Source: Ascidia mentula (taxonomy: Eukaryota; Chordata; Ascidiacea; Phlebobranchia; Ascidiidae). Taken from it: DNA of 64,000 bases. The DNA lies in the NCBI GenBank assembly GCA_947561715.1, contig OX387197.1, forward strand, positions 18,584,266-18,648,265. The letters run 5' to 3'. The translations under genes were made by a program, and so were the position numbers. This document shows positions 10,753 to 22,936 of this stretch, piece after piece. The notes below the pieces were generated by a model. That model had not been told where the DNA came from and made no database searches. It was given only the letters and a program-made list of their open reading frames with translations. The first letter of the stretch is position 1; every line of letters begins with the position of its first letter.

Positions 10753-12180
10753 TATTCTGTTTTGATAACCTGAGAACGGAAACCTCATTAGAACATTAAC
10801 ATATGAGAAGAATTTCATTAAATGTTATTATAAGGAAATTTTCTCGTTTGATTTGTGACTACAACAATTTTTGGATGCGTATTCATTCACATTTTATTGA
10901 GGCTGCTTCATTTTGATGCGAGGCAGAAAATGATTTTTTTTCGGAGCTGTGGCAAAAAAAGGCGATTTCAACATTCAACAGCAGAACGCCAGATTGATAT
11001 TGTTCGTTTATTGTTAAAACAAAGGTTACAGGTAATTTGTATTGAAATGAGCGAAAGTATTGTCGCAGTAGTGTGGAGTTATACAATATAGTTATTACAC
11101 AAATAGTATTGTCATTTCGTTTACAGATTTTAAGTTTGAAACAACTTTTAGGCTAATAATACTATATATTGATTTAGAGAACATCCATAACACTACTCTA
11201 ATTTCAAAGTACTTTTTTTGTCTATATTGTGTTCTACAGTGGTTCGTATTGGGTGGTTTGCACTTAGCACGGATTCCACACTTTACTGCGAAGTACCGTA
11301 TAGTGGAATCACCTGCTGATTTAGTTAAAACAATGTGCACTTTCTGCAGCTCACTACTCATAATGGCTTATTTGCTGCTGTAATTTATGGAAAATACACC
11401 TTAAATCGAAAGCGTAATACTACCTTTGCAAACAAAACCTCTGAATAAATAAGCTTGTTTTTGAATAACAATTTGAGCTTGTAGGGTACGCGGCTGCCAT
11501 GGCAATTTGTCTCGATGATGCCAGCGGAATGAGCTTCAATGAAGGTCGGCTTCATTCCCTCAAAACAGTTACACACACATCTAAGGCGGTTAACACACGA
11601 ACACAATTCCAAACGAATGACGCTGCAAGCTATATCAATATGTGAACACCAGCTCTCCAGTAGAACCAGGAAATTTATTTTGGTTTATGCTCCGACTACT
11701 TACACACTTGAAAGTGAAACTTAACTGAAAACAACGTGCATAGACGCTGATCTAACAAACTGCCTTCCTAAAAACGCAACTGACTGCCCTTAAGCTAGTA
11801 AATTGTTTGTAACTATAGCCACGTGCGCAATATTTGTTGCGTCCGCAGAACACAATGCAATTAACCTATTCATGTTTCCTCATATTAACACAAGACATTT
11901 TCCTGATTAGTCGAGGGTTGTGGGTGTGCGTTATAAGCCCGACTATACTGCTGAAAGACAATACATATATTGTGATCAGTAAAGCTTAACATTTTACGTG
12001 CCCTGTGTTAATTCTTTTCGCACCCTGTTAAATATTGTACAAGAATGCAGATTGTATAGTAATGTGATTAGCCCATTTCCCTATAAAATCACGTTTGTTC
12101 TCTCTTATGACCAGTGCGTGCTGTTGGTTCTTTGTACGTGCTGTTGGTTCTTGCTTTTGCAAATACAAGAATGCAATATT
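10753..12180. other. Intergenic DNA upstream of copy C
   Basis: No gene is recognised. A short minus-strand segment around 11,250-11,340 faintly resembles the open segments upstream of copies A and D. From about 11,700 the sequence may be the 5' end of the Gypsy-type element, but no long terminal repeat could be bounded. Confidence 0.4.
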
Positions 12181-12189
12181 GTCGACGAG

Positions 12190-13955
12190 GAAGGATTTCG
12201 TACTTAACGAGTTCACGCAGTCGAAAAACGATCCAACGAAAAAACTTTCGAAATGCGGAAGCAGATGGAAGCTCAGCATGCAGCGCAAGAAGCACAAGAA
12301 CGACGCCATCAAGAGCAGGAGCGAAGACATCAAGAGCAGATGGAAGCTATGTTACAAAACAGAGGTGAAGCTATTGCTGCCGTCGATATCGGCGCATACC
12401 CCAGGCCATTTCTAATTTCAAAGCTTTCGATTCCACAACGGAGCTGTGGCAGGATTATCTATCCAGGTTTTGCATTTTTCTCAAGGCTCACGAAGTTTCG
12501 GAGACAAGAAGAGCACGCTTTTCTGTCGAATCAAACCGGTAACGTGAACAAGATTCTGGCCACCTGGCATCGTAGAGCAAATCGACCAAACAAGCAAACG
12601 ATTTGAGGATGAAAGATATTAAAGCCTTCATGGATGAACAATATGATCCCAAGTGTGACTTTCCGTCCATTTCCGACCCATTGGACGAAGCAGTAAGGAC
12701 TTCATCTGCTCTGTTACCAACAAAGCTGTTCTGAAAGCTGTATTCAAGGTAAATATCGGTGAATTGTTGATTTCACGGGCAATTCATATGGCCACGGAGA
12801 CCGAAGATGCTGCTCGTGTTGCTAAGGAAAACGTTTTCGGTCTGAGACGGGATTCGTGAACAAGGTGGAAAAGTGATGACTAGGACTGGCTTAGATTTCT
12901 ACTTAATCATCCAATCAAGATGTTTTTTTTGAATATATATATTTCGCCTATGCGGCATCCTAAGTATTCTAAAAACAACAAGAGTAATCGTAGTGATTAT
13001 CATCAATAGCACACATCAAGACCAACATGTACACACTTAACCTCTAGACCGCCATCCTGTACCAAAACAAATAAAAAAAAGTGGACAAGTTTCGCAAAAA
13101 TTACAGTAAGCCTTATATTCAAAGGATAATGTGAAAAATAAAGGAGTTGCATGTTACCGATGTGGAAAGAAGAATCACCTTGATTCGAATGCCGTTTCTG
13201 CAATTTTGCAATTTTTGCAAGCGGAAAGGTCATCTACAATCGGTTTGCAACAAGAAAGGCAACAGCACGGTCCAACGGAGGTGTAGTAAATTTCTAATAG
13301 CGTGCTAAGAAACGGTGATGCACCAGAAACACCAAAGTTGGAGGTACCGGTCCTTATGAACACAATGTCCTGCTCGCTGGAAGTAGATACGGCGGTGGAA
13401 AGCAACTTTGTATCCAATCCTGTGTGGAAATTCTTGGGTTGCCCACAACTTCGAAAACCGAATTCGCGCTACCAGTCCGCAACAGCTGATCCATTCTCTG
13501 CCAGTTCTCGGCTATTTTACGGCTAATGCAGATATGCTGACCCTGGGAAGACGGAAGTAACGTTTCTTGTTACTGGTTTTCCTCGTCTCAACCTTCTAGT
13601 TCGTAGCGGCATCAGGCAACTGAAAATTTATCTTGACCTTCTTCTCTATGGAAGAGAAGAGGCATCGTGACTAGTTAACGCCATTGATAACTTGCAGAAT
13701 GCATGTCGAACACTTTGTGAAGAGTTTCCACAGTGGTTTGAATCTGATTGGGTTCTTTTTAGGGTTACAAGCTCTATTTCTAAGTCTGGTGCATGTCTAA
13801 TGTATTGCAAGCCAAGAGCTATCCCATTGCCTTGCAAGTGGATCTAAGCCAAGTGTACGACTCAGGATTGCGCGGAAGGGACAAGCGCCCCGATCAAGTT
13901 CAGTGAATGAGGACCACCAGCCGTACCAGTTCGTAAAGCTTTGTTACCTGGTCAT
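12190..13955 (+). mobile_element. Decayed Gypsy-type LTR retrotransposon (gag, protease, start of RT)
   Basis: Translated fragments in all three plus frames follow the order of a Gypsy gag-pol. A Gln/Glu/Arg-rich coiled start (about 12,250-12,350) is followed by a gag core with FKAFDSTTELWQDYLSRFC and FLSNQTGNV. CDFPSISDPLDEAVRT (about 12,655-12,700) is followed by SRAIHMATETEDAARVAKEN. Two zinc knuckles of the form C-x2-C-x4-H-x4-C lie near 13,160-13,255. A retropepsin-like LEVDTAVESNFVSNPVWKFL is near 13,375-13,440, and ALLPGHPG (the start of RT) is near 13,935. Frameshifts and stops are frequent, and the RT, RNase H and integrase are missing. It probably replaced the body of another array member, since 13,960-14,450 is an orphan promoter-like copy. 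Confidence 0.75.
12933..12964 (-). ncRNA. Degenerate hammerhead-like motif nested in the Gypsy remnant
   Basis: On the minus strand GGATGCCGCATAGGCGAAAT is followed by an alternating AT run and a C. Stem II GCC/GGC and the GAAA are kept, but CUGAUGA has become CUUAGGA. It is a decayed relative of the motif at 17,483-17,516. It lies between the gag core and the zinc knuckles, so it entered after the Gypsy insertion. Confidence 0.35.
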
Positions 13956-13959
13956 CCAG

Positions 13960-14779
13960 GAAAAATTTGTTCTTCATATATACGACATTCTGCATTGACT
14001 GGGGGCCTAAAGTAGGATGAATGTTGCTTCTGCTACCGATCGCCTACAAATACGTTGACTTGTTGTATCGCCGTGCAAGATATACGCAAACTTGTTCCTA
14101 CTTCGCTATTTGGCGTCACTACAGTGTCATGTACCTTGAGATGTCCTGCGATTATCCTTGTACGAACGTGTATTTGAGCATGTGTGTATTCTCTCTTTCT
14201 AGCTTTGCTCTCTGTTTCTGTTGCTTCAAAATAATGCCCGACAGCAATAAATATACACGATTTACTTGTTGTGAAAAAGTAAACATGGCGAAACCAACTG
14301 TTACCTGAAACTACTATGTCATTTATTATCGAAATGAAATGTTTGTTTTGCTGCTTTATTGAACGACTCAGTTTGTTGTATTTTTGTAAACTTGGCGTAC
14401 CGACGTCACAAGCGCCATTTAAGGCAGTCAAATTAGTAAACACAGCACAACTTACTGAGCCAACTCAATATACCTTTCAAAAAAACATTTTATCAAAACA
14501 TTGTTGTATTAAATGCATAATTTGTTTTTCTTTAGTTGATCATACGCAACTCAATATACCCTTTTTTGTGATATGCACATACGCTTGACACTTGAAAATA
14601 AACGTTTTGATGCGTATAATAAACTAAAGAAACACAAATCATGGATTTATTACAACAATGTTTAACTTTTCATGATATAAGTCTAAATAAACAGAATGAT
14701 GAGCAAGAAAATGCAATTAATTTTAATTTCGTTTCAATAGTCTATACTCGTTGGATAAATGTCTGTCTCTTGTTTGAAA
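13960..14779. repeat. Orphan copy of the array's promoter / intergenic region
   Basis: The stretch 13,970-14,450 is clearly homologous to 4490-4950 (for example GCTACCGATCGCCTACAAAT, GTATCGCCGTGCAAGATATA). In copies A and B that region lies upstream of a gene. Here the gene that should follow on the minus strand is absent, and Gypsy remains occupy its place. This indicates a fifth array member that was lost. Confidence 0.6.
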
Positions 14780-16675
14780 TCAATCTTTAAAGGAAGGAAC
14801 TGCTTTCGGTTCCTTACGATCTTTAGCTTTCTCTTTTTCATCCATCAGAAAAACCAGGTCCTGACTTCCAAACAGCGCCGCCCTAGCGGCTGCCCCATAG
14901 GTGGTATCCATTACTCGAAGTTCGTCGACGCCGTAGTCTTTGTCCTGAAACGGAATAGAAAATGCTCGCATAATCAATGACGTGACATAGCTCATTAAAA
15001 TATAAAAAATACTGACAATATTGTTGATTAAATTTGTGCATTTTTAAAAGGACTTTGTGCTTTGTCTGCTCTCTGACAAAATACGCAAAACCAATTGATC
15101 TACCCCCTGCGTCATAGATTTTGAAGGATGTAGATGCAGCATGTAGTTATTAGTTATGTCGTACGAATCCCCTGTCATGCAATCTGCGGGTTCAAACCAA
15201 GGGTTTGGGCGATGCATTGAAGTTTCCTCAACGTGAATTGGAAGATCAGATCGACCTTCTTTCCACATGTATTTCGGCCACAGGCAACTGAGGTAGGCAG
15301 AAAACTGGGATGAATTTAAATCGGTTAAGTGAAGCAATACGCCATGAACAAAACTTATTAATGGACAAATTACTTTGTGTTTATCGTAGTTCTTGTATTC
15401 TTCTACGATTGCCTTCAAAAAAGGAGCATTTGGTTTCGACAGAAATGCGCCATTACCTTGAAACAAACAAGTTTGTAAAAACGTGGAGGGAATTACCAGC
15501 ATGTGCATGTCAAAGCTTACTCAGTTGGATAGGAACTGATCTTCCCATTGTGTAGGAATATATTCTTAAGGCGTCCAACGATTTTAGGATTATAACATCC
15601 GAATCCAAGTAAATACCACCATGCTCCAAAAGAATTTTATTTCTGAAACGAATTGCTGTTGACATTAACAAGTTTTCTATGATAATTGTTTTTCTTTTAG
15701 ATTGAGCAGATAACCTGGCAATGTCAGTTTTATGCAAAATGTTGGATATTTTGTGTCCGAAAACATGAGTTGGCGGATCCAAGTGAGATATTTCAATACA
15801 CGGGACAGTCAATATTCTCGACCAAAATTCACCTTCAGGCTCAAAGTCCAAGTGAAAAATGATCTTTTCGGGATTCTGTAGAATACTTCCAAGTTTATAT
15901 TGCTGTTTTCTTTTCTTTTTTTTTGTAGATTTACCTGATAAACCGATACCGATCGAACAGAAAGATATTAAAAAAACAAAAATTTTTGTTTTCCAAACCA
16001 TACATAGTGGACAACATTTGGAACAACGCACTCTGGGCAAGTGTTTTTACCTAAAAGTTAATGGAAAATATTTTGAAAATGGTTTTGGCATTGGCTTAGT
16101 ATATGGTTTCCATCAGTTACTTGAACACTTTGTTTCTGTGTACGGAAAATCTTTACATATGACGTGCGTCTTTGCAGTAGGTGGTTTCACGCAGTTCTTG
16201 AAATCGTCTTGTGTTTGATCATTGGGATGTGGTCTGGTATTTAATGTTGGTTGTTTGGTTGTGGTTATAACATCGACAGGTTTAATGAGTTAAACATTAG
16301 TACTAGGGTGATGAAGCTGTTTGAAGGCAACACATACACTACTAACAGTCACAGTTGTCTTTGAAACAATTTCATGCATAGTTCATACTAGAACGTAACA
16401 AATATGAGTACGGTATATTGAAAAAATCGCAGAAAAGCGTTTCCCTTTGTGATATTTGCAACCTAATAAAATTCGTGCAAGGAACACATGCGGCATACAG
16501 GTTTAATTACTTTCGTCAGTAATGACCTCTTAAATTGGCACCAAATAAAACAAATTTTGACGCCTCACCGTATTTTGTACTTCGGCATTCTAAAAATACC
16601 AAGCAAGCCCAAAAGCATTATGACACATACAATGCCAACCACTACCAATTTCCTCAAGTTAGATTTATAAAACAT
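14780..16675 (-). pseudogene. Glycosyltransferase array copy D (two nonsense codons)
   Basis: Exons 16569-16675, 16121-16302, 15935-16050, 15715-15875, 15521-15642, 15374-15456, 15104-15304 and 14780-14944 align with gene C, and all splice sites are plausible. Exon 1 encodes a signal anchor (LVVVGIVCVIMLLGLLGIF). The catalytic exons are open and conserved: HLDFEPEGEFWSRIL, HKTDIAR, GGIYLDSDVIILKSL and HVEETSMHRPNPW. However, exon 2 has an in-frame TAA (16290-16292, where copy C has CAA) and exon 3 has an in-frame TAA (15968-15970, after KFLFF, where copy C has AAT). No alternative acceptor avoids the first stop. It reads as a recently inactivated gene; a downstream start would lose the membrane anchor. 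Confidence 0.75.
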
Positions 16676-18768
16676 TTTCTTGTTCTGTTGACCTGAAAAA
16701 AGAAGGAACGTAGTGAACGCTCATTTTATCTTGATTACAAAAGAGAGTCAAATCAAACCTGATCAGGATTCTTGGCCAGGATATTATGGGTTCGAATCCC
16801 AATGTAGTATAAAAAAGGAAAATCAACTAAAAAAAATAGCCTACCTGCCAATACAGATTTTGCGGCTCTGAGGATGTTTTAGTGCAAAAAGGTCTACTAG
16901 GTCTTTGTAGGTCTGCGCTGATGATCGCCCACGTCTGCAGATGGTACAGACAAGCTTCGAACTGTATTTTAACCTGATCTTAACCAAAGACTGCGTTTGT
17001 GATTGGATAAGTATGCAGGGTTGAGAGTCAACAACAATACATGAAGCACGGATTCCGATGAGACATATGTTTCCGTATTTGTCTTCCACTACGAGCGCAC
17101 GATCAATCATATCCTTACACAGATAAATCGCACGCATTGTATAATTATCTCTTTGTATTCACGTTATAAATTAGTAATGTTTGCAATCAAGGAGAAGCAA
17201 CATTTTGTGGCTTGCGTGTCCTAATATATGAAACCTCTTGTGCGTTCTGACAAACGTGTTGTTCGCATTCGTGCTGTGAACCATTCCGTGAAATTTGATG
17301 AAAAATCGCACTTTGCAAAGTCTACATTTGAACAAATGAAGTGGCATGTGCAATGTATACTGTTTCAAAATGTAAGTTGTTTTCTTTGAATCGCCTATTG
17401 TCTCTATGGCTAACCGATATTCAGTAACAGATTAGCACAAAATATTATAAATAATCCTGAGTCGTCTGTTTAACGTTTTTTTGATATATATATTTCGCCT
17501 TTGCAGGCATCATCAGTATTGCTTTTTCAAATAGAATTCATTTCAATTCACAGTTCAATAAAATCGTAGCTATAGACACCTGCGAAGTATTAGGGTGAAA
17601 ACAGTACGTCAGAAAAGCACTTCCATTCCACTGATTTCTTTTAAAGCAACTAAATTCATACACAGAGTTCAAATTTGTTAAATCAAACGTCAACATAACA
17701 TGTTGCAGTAGACATAAGCAAAGCTGCAATGTGAAGAACGTGAGTTTAGATTACGGTAAATTCCGAATTAAATCCGAAAAGGAATAACAGATTTGCTTAA
17801 CAGTTTTTTGGTTTATGTCATTTTTTATCAAGAATACAATTTATCATGTTGGGAAAAAATATGTAATTATGAAGTATTCTCACACTTGTGATGTTATGCT
17901 TGATTGCTGATTCCAGAAACTTGATTATGAGAGATTGAATGCTGACGTCGACAGTGACGCAATCTGCTATTCAACGAAGCGTTACATTGACGTAGGAGTT
18001 TGTTTGTTGTCATTTATCATTCGGATTTCGATCGCTGACCTAAATGTTTTTAATTTTACGGGAGTTTCTCTAAAATATCGAAGTTAGCAAGGTTATCTTT
18101 GTCGGTGTGTATTGATGGTTGTTTGGTGTAGGGATATTGTCTGGTGGGGTAAGGAGAGTTAAGGTTATCTGTGTGTCAGTGTCTCTGCGCTTGCGTATTG
18201 TTCTTGCCATCTCGGGAAACCCTTGATATTTAAAGGAACCCAATACCATACGTGTTTGTTTATCTTTTGGATGGTATGGATAGTAAACAACTTTTTTAAC
18301 TGATTGCCTATTTCTATTAAGGCTGTGCAAATTGTTATAGTGAAGAATATGTTTTGCATTACCATACTTGTTCGTGCAATGATGGACGTATTAGGTGGCG
18401 CTTAACTCTATAGTTAGGCGTAGAGTTCTGTGAACCTCACTTAACAGTATATTGTTTGTTTTAAAGGCAAATATGCCTCAACAGAACCCATTTTCTGTTA
18501 CCTAGTCTTGGGACTCAGGTTCTTTTTATGGCCTACATGAACTAGTTGTTAACAATCATATGTGTGGGCCTATGTTTCACTTCAAGCACTGTATTCCCAC
18601 AGTTACTATGGCTTGCTGCTAGTGAGAGAACCAGGTTCTGAAATGTTTGAAATTCGACCTCTGCTGTTTTTTGCAGTCACATACCAAACTATAAGAATTA
18701 CAATATTTTTTTTATTGATTTTTTAGCATATTGTAAGCTTAGTATTGCATAAGCAGCACACAAAAACT
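16676..18768. other. Intergenic DNA between the array and KLHDC10
   Basis: No gene is recognised. A splice-acceptor-like site (CAG, then 18 nt, then ATG) precedes copy D. An open minus-strand segment (16841-17137) is weakly similar to 4044-4349. The hammerhead-like motif at 17,483-17,516 lies here. The stretch 17,900-18,740 is AT-rich without clear structure and includes the presumed KLHDC10 promoter. Confidence 0.4.
17483..17516 (-). ncRNA. Hammerhead ribozyme-like motif with AT-palindrome stem III
   Basis: Read on the minus strand: CTGATGA (17516-17510), T, a perfect 4-bp stem GCCT/AGGC closed by a GCAA tetraloop (17508-17497), GAA, then the 10-nt self-complementary ATATATATAT run (17493-17484) and C17483. 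All catalytic-core bases are present and the loop is of GNRA type. Flanking bases do not form a good stem I. The downstream tract TTCAAATAGAAT is shared with the element at 50.1 kb, showing a repeat family. Confidence 0.5.
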
Positions 18769-21302
18769 ATGGAAAAATCAAGCCTTAATATAACATATAA
18801 CCAAATGAATGAGTTGCCATTTGAAGCATGTAGAAGAGAAAAGTTTACTATTACGGTTCACTGCTTTCACAAAATGAAGCTTTCATCGAGTGGACAAGGT
18901 AATGAAACACATTGTGTGACATCCAACTGTTTTGTACGTACTAGATGCACTTTCCAACTCACTTCATATTATTGTGCCAGGCAGAAAGTTTCCTTCTGCA
19001 AGAAGTGGACATCGTGCAGTAGCGAATGATGACTACATGTGGGTGTTGGGTGGATACAATCCTGACCAGGGTGGTGTGGGACTTGCCATAGGGGAAACTT
19101 CACTGTTCAAGTAATTTACATTCTTCAGAATAAATAGTACTTAATGGAGAAATTTAAATAAACTTTATTTACATTGAAGTCAAAACACCTAAACTGAACA
19201 ATCTTAAATTGTAAATTATTCCAGGGAACTTTGGAAATACAATATTTCAACAAATGATTGGATACTGTTATCGAACAATGAAAACATGCCTCATGAATTA
19301 GCTTCTCATTCAGGTAAATTAAATATACAAGAAAACAGGTTTGACAAAGAGCTTGCCTTGGGTCGCAGAAATCAGACCAGACCAGCATCTTATGTTTACC
19401 TACGTCTAATGAACAATTACATGCAAGTGTGCTTGCTGTTTGCAATTTTTGTTCTAAATTATGTGCCATGGCAGTAAAAATTATCCTTTGATAGTTTTAT
19501 TTTATTGGGATTTATGATTGGTCGCAGAGAAAAAGTTACTGTGTATTTTTAGCTATTAGGCACAAGAACCACATGTTAGTGTTTGGTGGAACTGGGTTTC
19601 CATTTGGAGAGCAAAGTAGCAACAGACTATCAGCATGCCAATTGAATTTGGGAAAATGGCAACTTGTGGATTGTAATGGTTCAAAGCCAGAGAAAATATA
19701 TGGCCAGGTAGTTACTCTGCACTATTATTTCTAAGGTTTCCTGATGGTTATACCTGTCTTCTGCAGGCTATGGCTGTTATAGGTTCTAGCTTGTTTGTTT
19801 ATGGGGGGACAACTGGATATATCTACAACACAGAACTGCATGAGTTAAACCTGCGTACTTTGATGTGGCGAAAAGTACAACCAAGAAACATGAGTGATGA
19901 ATTGCCTTTGGAAAGGTTTGTATATATTTTTAAACAGTTAAATATATTTCAATGTTCATGTATTTTATTTCTGTAAGGTATCGTCATGAAATTGCATTTG
20001 ATGATGATCACATTTTTGTACTTGGCGGAGGAACTTCCCAAAGTGTTTATTCTTTAAAAGATATTTATGTGTTTTCAATATCTGAAAATGTCTGGACATT
20101 AAAAATTGCCAAAGAGGATAAACATTTAAAAGGTGGGCATCATTTCAGCTTTGGAAATGAGTTTGCATTTATTTTCAATTAGATACATAAAACTCTTTTT
20201 TGCTGTCATTAGAATACCCCAGGCCAAGGCGGTGCCACAGCTGTGTCCAGTTAAGAAACAATGCATATATTTGTGGTGGCTATAATGGGGAAGAAATCAT
20301 TGGAGACTTGTGGAGACTAAATCTTACTGACTTGCAGTGGACAAAGTTATCAGACATGCCAGAGCCTGTTTACTTTCATTCAACAGCAGTTACCACGGTA
20401 AACACAAATGTACACTACGTGATGCAAGTTTGGGTAATGTGATGTAATCCAATGGCTTTGTTTTCATAGCAGAGTATTATTTTTAAATGTGGTAAACCAG
20501 CCTTTCCTTTGTCAGCCATTAATTAATGTCACACCCAACTTTTACAGAATAGGTCTCTTCTATACCATGGAAAAGCATAACAAAAAGTCATTCACTTTAA
20601 ATCATTATAGTATAGTCTAGGCCAGGGGTTCCCAAACTGGGGTCCGCAACGACTCAAGGGGGTCCGTAATGATATCTCAAAAACAATTAGTACATTTTAT
20701 ATGATGCACAAGTAGTAATTCATAACTGGATTGGTTTCACAAGCTTCATAATACATACATTGTACAATTACTCTAATTTTGAATGGTTCTTACTCTATTG
20801 TTATATCTTACACAGATGTTTAAAAAAAATTTTCACACTTATCGCTATTTTGATATTGTTTGTAGTATTTTCAATGCTGATTACATTGATTACATGGGGT
20901 CCGTGAAGAAACCGGTATACACAAAATGGAGTCCATGGCCAAAAAAGTTTGGGAAACCCTGGTCTAGGCTGTAGTTTATGTTGGGCCATACATTCCCACG
21001 ATTAAGCGGAGATTGCACCAATTAACTTTTCACACAATCGCTTACCAAACTATTGTTTCTTGTGTTTTGTCCAACAGGAAGGATGCATGATTGTTTTTGG
21101 CGGAGTGTCCTGCATTATGCCAACGACCAGGACCAATGCATGCTACAAAATCTGGCTTGAAATTCCTTCATTGCGGACCATCTGTTGGTTAACACTTCTT
21201 TATTATAATCCCAAACTTCTTCAAATGTCCAGAAGGGAATTGCTTAGCATAGGCCTCAATCAAGAATTCATCAACAAGCTGCCTTGTCCCGAAGGGGCAT
21301 AA
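18769..21302 (+). CDS. KLHDC10: KLHDC10, kelch-repeat substrate receptor
   Basis: Eight exons (18769-18898, 18981-19110, 19225-19313, 19553-19707, 19767-19915, 19978-20132, 20213-20397, 21078-21302) join in phase to 405 residues. Kelch blades are clear: ARSGHRAVAND with VLGGYNPD, MLVFGGTGFPFGE, LFVYGGTTGYIYNTELHELN, YRHEIAFDDDHIFVLGGGTS, RRCHSCVQLRN with ICGGYNGEEIIGDLW, EPVYFHSTAV and CMIVFGGV. The end (KIWLEIPSLRTICW, then LLSIGL) is the KLHDC10-specific tail with the BC-box-like region. Known vertebrate KLHDC10 is a substrate receptor for a Cullin-2 ubiquitin ligase that reads C-terminal degrons. The N-terminus is shorter and lacks the Gly-rich stretch. Exon 1 is the least certain part. 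Intron 7 carries a hAT-type element. Confidence 0.88.
20615..20969. mobile_element. hAT-type MITE in KLHDC10 intron 7
   Basis: The element 20623-20961 (339 bp) has terminal inverted repeats CAGGGGTTCCCAAACT and AGTTTGGGAAACCCTG. It is flanked by a perfect 8-bp target duplication GTCTAGGC (20615-20622 and 20962-20969). Both the CAGGG termini and the 8-bp duplication are hallmarks of hAT elements. There is no coding capacity, so it is non-autonomous. Confidence 0.9.
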
Positions 21303-21776
21303 ATGTTTTACCTGCCCATGTTTTATTGTTTTTTTTTGCCCATTGTGACAAGATTTTATGAATTTTTTTTATCTATTTTAGGCCATCAAGTACACTTGTC
21401 TGCTGTTTATTTCTGTTTTTTTATATTCTTTATTAAGGTATTTTCTTTCATTCTTTAGAACAAAAAATAGCATCTTTGTGCCTTGAATCTGTATGTCCCA
21501 CTGAAAAATATGCTGCAGATGCAATATCATACCATGTTTGTTTTGAGTTATTGCTTAATTTTGTTTATTAAGCAGCTTGTTAAAAAAAATTAATAAATTC
21601 ATTCATGGAATTTGTAACTGACCTCACAAACCGTTACATGGTAAACCACTAAGCATTTGGGTTGCTGCAGTACAAAGGACAGTAAAATGATGCAATAAAC
21701 CAATGTTTTAGTGAAGCAAAAACGTTTTGTAACCTTTCAATACTGCAACAGTCCAAATAAAAAAAATTAACCAAGG
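21303..21776. other. Convergent 3' flanks of KLHDC10 and CHCHD4
   Basis: AT-rich DNA with the 3' untranslated regions of two convergent genes. Nothing else was seen. Confidence 0.5.
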
Positions 21777-22936
21777 TCATTTGGAAATGGAAGCAGCCCC
21801 AATTGCCCGTTTTGTTTCGTTAGTCACTGCTTTACTGTCAGTTTGGTCTCCGCTTTCAACTTCAAGCTTCGTTTCTTTGTTAGCAGACAAATTGTCAAGA
21901 TAATCTGCATTGTTTTTAACTTCTGAGTCAGCATTTACATTCGACTCCCCAGAAGAAGACTTGTAAATGTCTTTATGCTCACTGAGACAAGTTTCCCATT
22001 TGACAAAATTGTCAAAGCACTTGTCAGCAAAAGTTGCTTCGTCTTCACGATTCTCCACCCAACACGAAAAAGCTTCACGGAAGTTAGGTCCACATGGTCC
22101 ATTGGGGAGGTTTCCCAAGCATGGGCACTCCCAGTTTATTTCGCCACTTGGGAGGATAGCACCTGTCATTATTAAAATAGAAATATGATTTTATGAAGGT
22201 CCAAAATACATATTAAACCAGACAAATTAAAAAAAATTATCTGTCATTAAGGAAGCATTTTACTTGACTGGTCTAATGCTTAACATCGGTTTCATTTAAG
22301 TTTGCGATGACAGTAATGTTAAACCATGAACTGTGTATGGCCTGTTTTTCAGCACAAATCAAGATTGAGAACCAGTCATACTGCATGTATAATATGGTTC
22401 ATAGCAAAGCATGACACTGGTATTTTTGGGCAATGAACAAGATGTTTTTGCAGTACCCTGACGGCATGCAATTGGATAAGCCCCAATGGGTCCATTCCTG
22501 ATCACAATCCAGACTGGAAAAAAACTTTTGCGAAAATTTGCCGATAATCCGCGCAATATTAATGAGCTAATGCATTAACATACGAAAAAACGTTGCGATC
22601 GTCCGCGCAATTAACGATCGCCGAAACAAAATCCTCCACGCAAAAAACAAACTTTCCAATCTGGATCACAATTATAAGGGAAAATAAAAAGACCGGACAC
22701 ACAAGTGTGACGTTTGACCCAATAACATCAAAAATTTCGATGTGTTACCCACCAACGTTGCTTCTGTCTATATCCTCGGGATTATCGGGTAGAAGATTAA
22801 CTGTGCTGGGGGTGGACAAATACTCCTCTGTTGCAAATATAATGACGTCTTTGCCTAATAACAATGTCGTTATAGTGTAGTTCGTAGATATGTCTTAGCA
22901 ACTACCCGGCTTACCTTCTTTTCGACAAAAAGACAT
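21777..22936 (-). CDS. CHCHD4: CHCHD4 / MIA40, mitochondrial intermembrane-space import oxidoreductase
   Basis: Three exons (22915-22936, 22753-22854, 21777-22162) give 169 residues. Exon 1 encodes MSFCRKE, exon 2 GKDVIIFATEEYLSTP, exon 3 INWECPCLGNLPNGPCGPNF and the twin CX9C helices (CGPNFREAFSC and CFDNFVKWETC). The CPC redox motif within WECPCLG is the catalytic signature of MIA40, which oxidises twin-cysteine proteins during import and is re-oxidised by ALR. The first exon has the short form expected of the animal protein, without a membrane anchor. The acidic C-terminal tail is longer than in human (about 142 residues). For exon 2 the donor GTGGGT (after 22753) is required to keep frame. 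Very secure. Confidence 0.93.

Noticed and set aside
15510..16040. 176-residue open frame spanning several exons of copy D
   Set aside because: It reads through introns and uses the wrong frame in exon 3. Splicing by homology with copy C gives the conserved protein instead.
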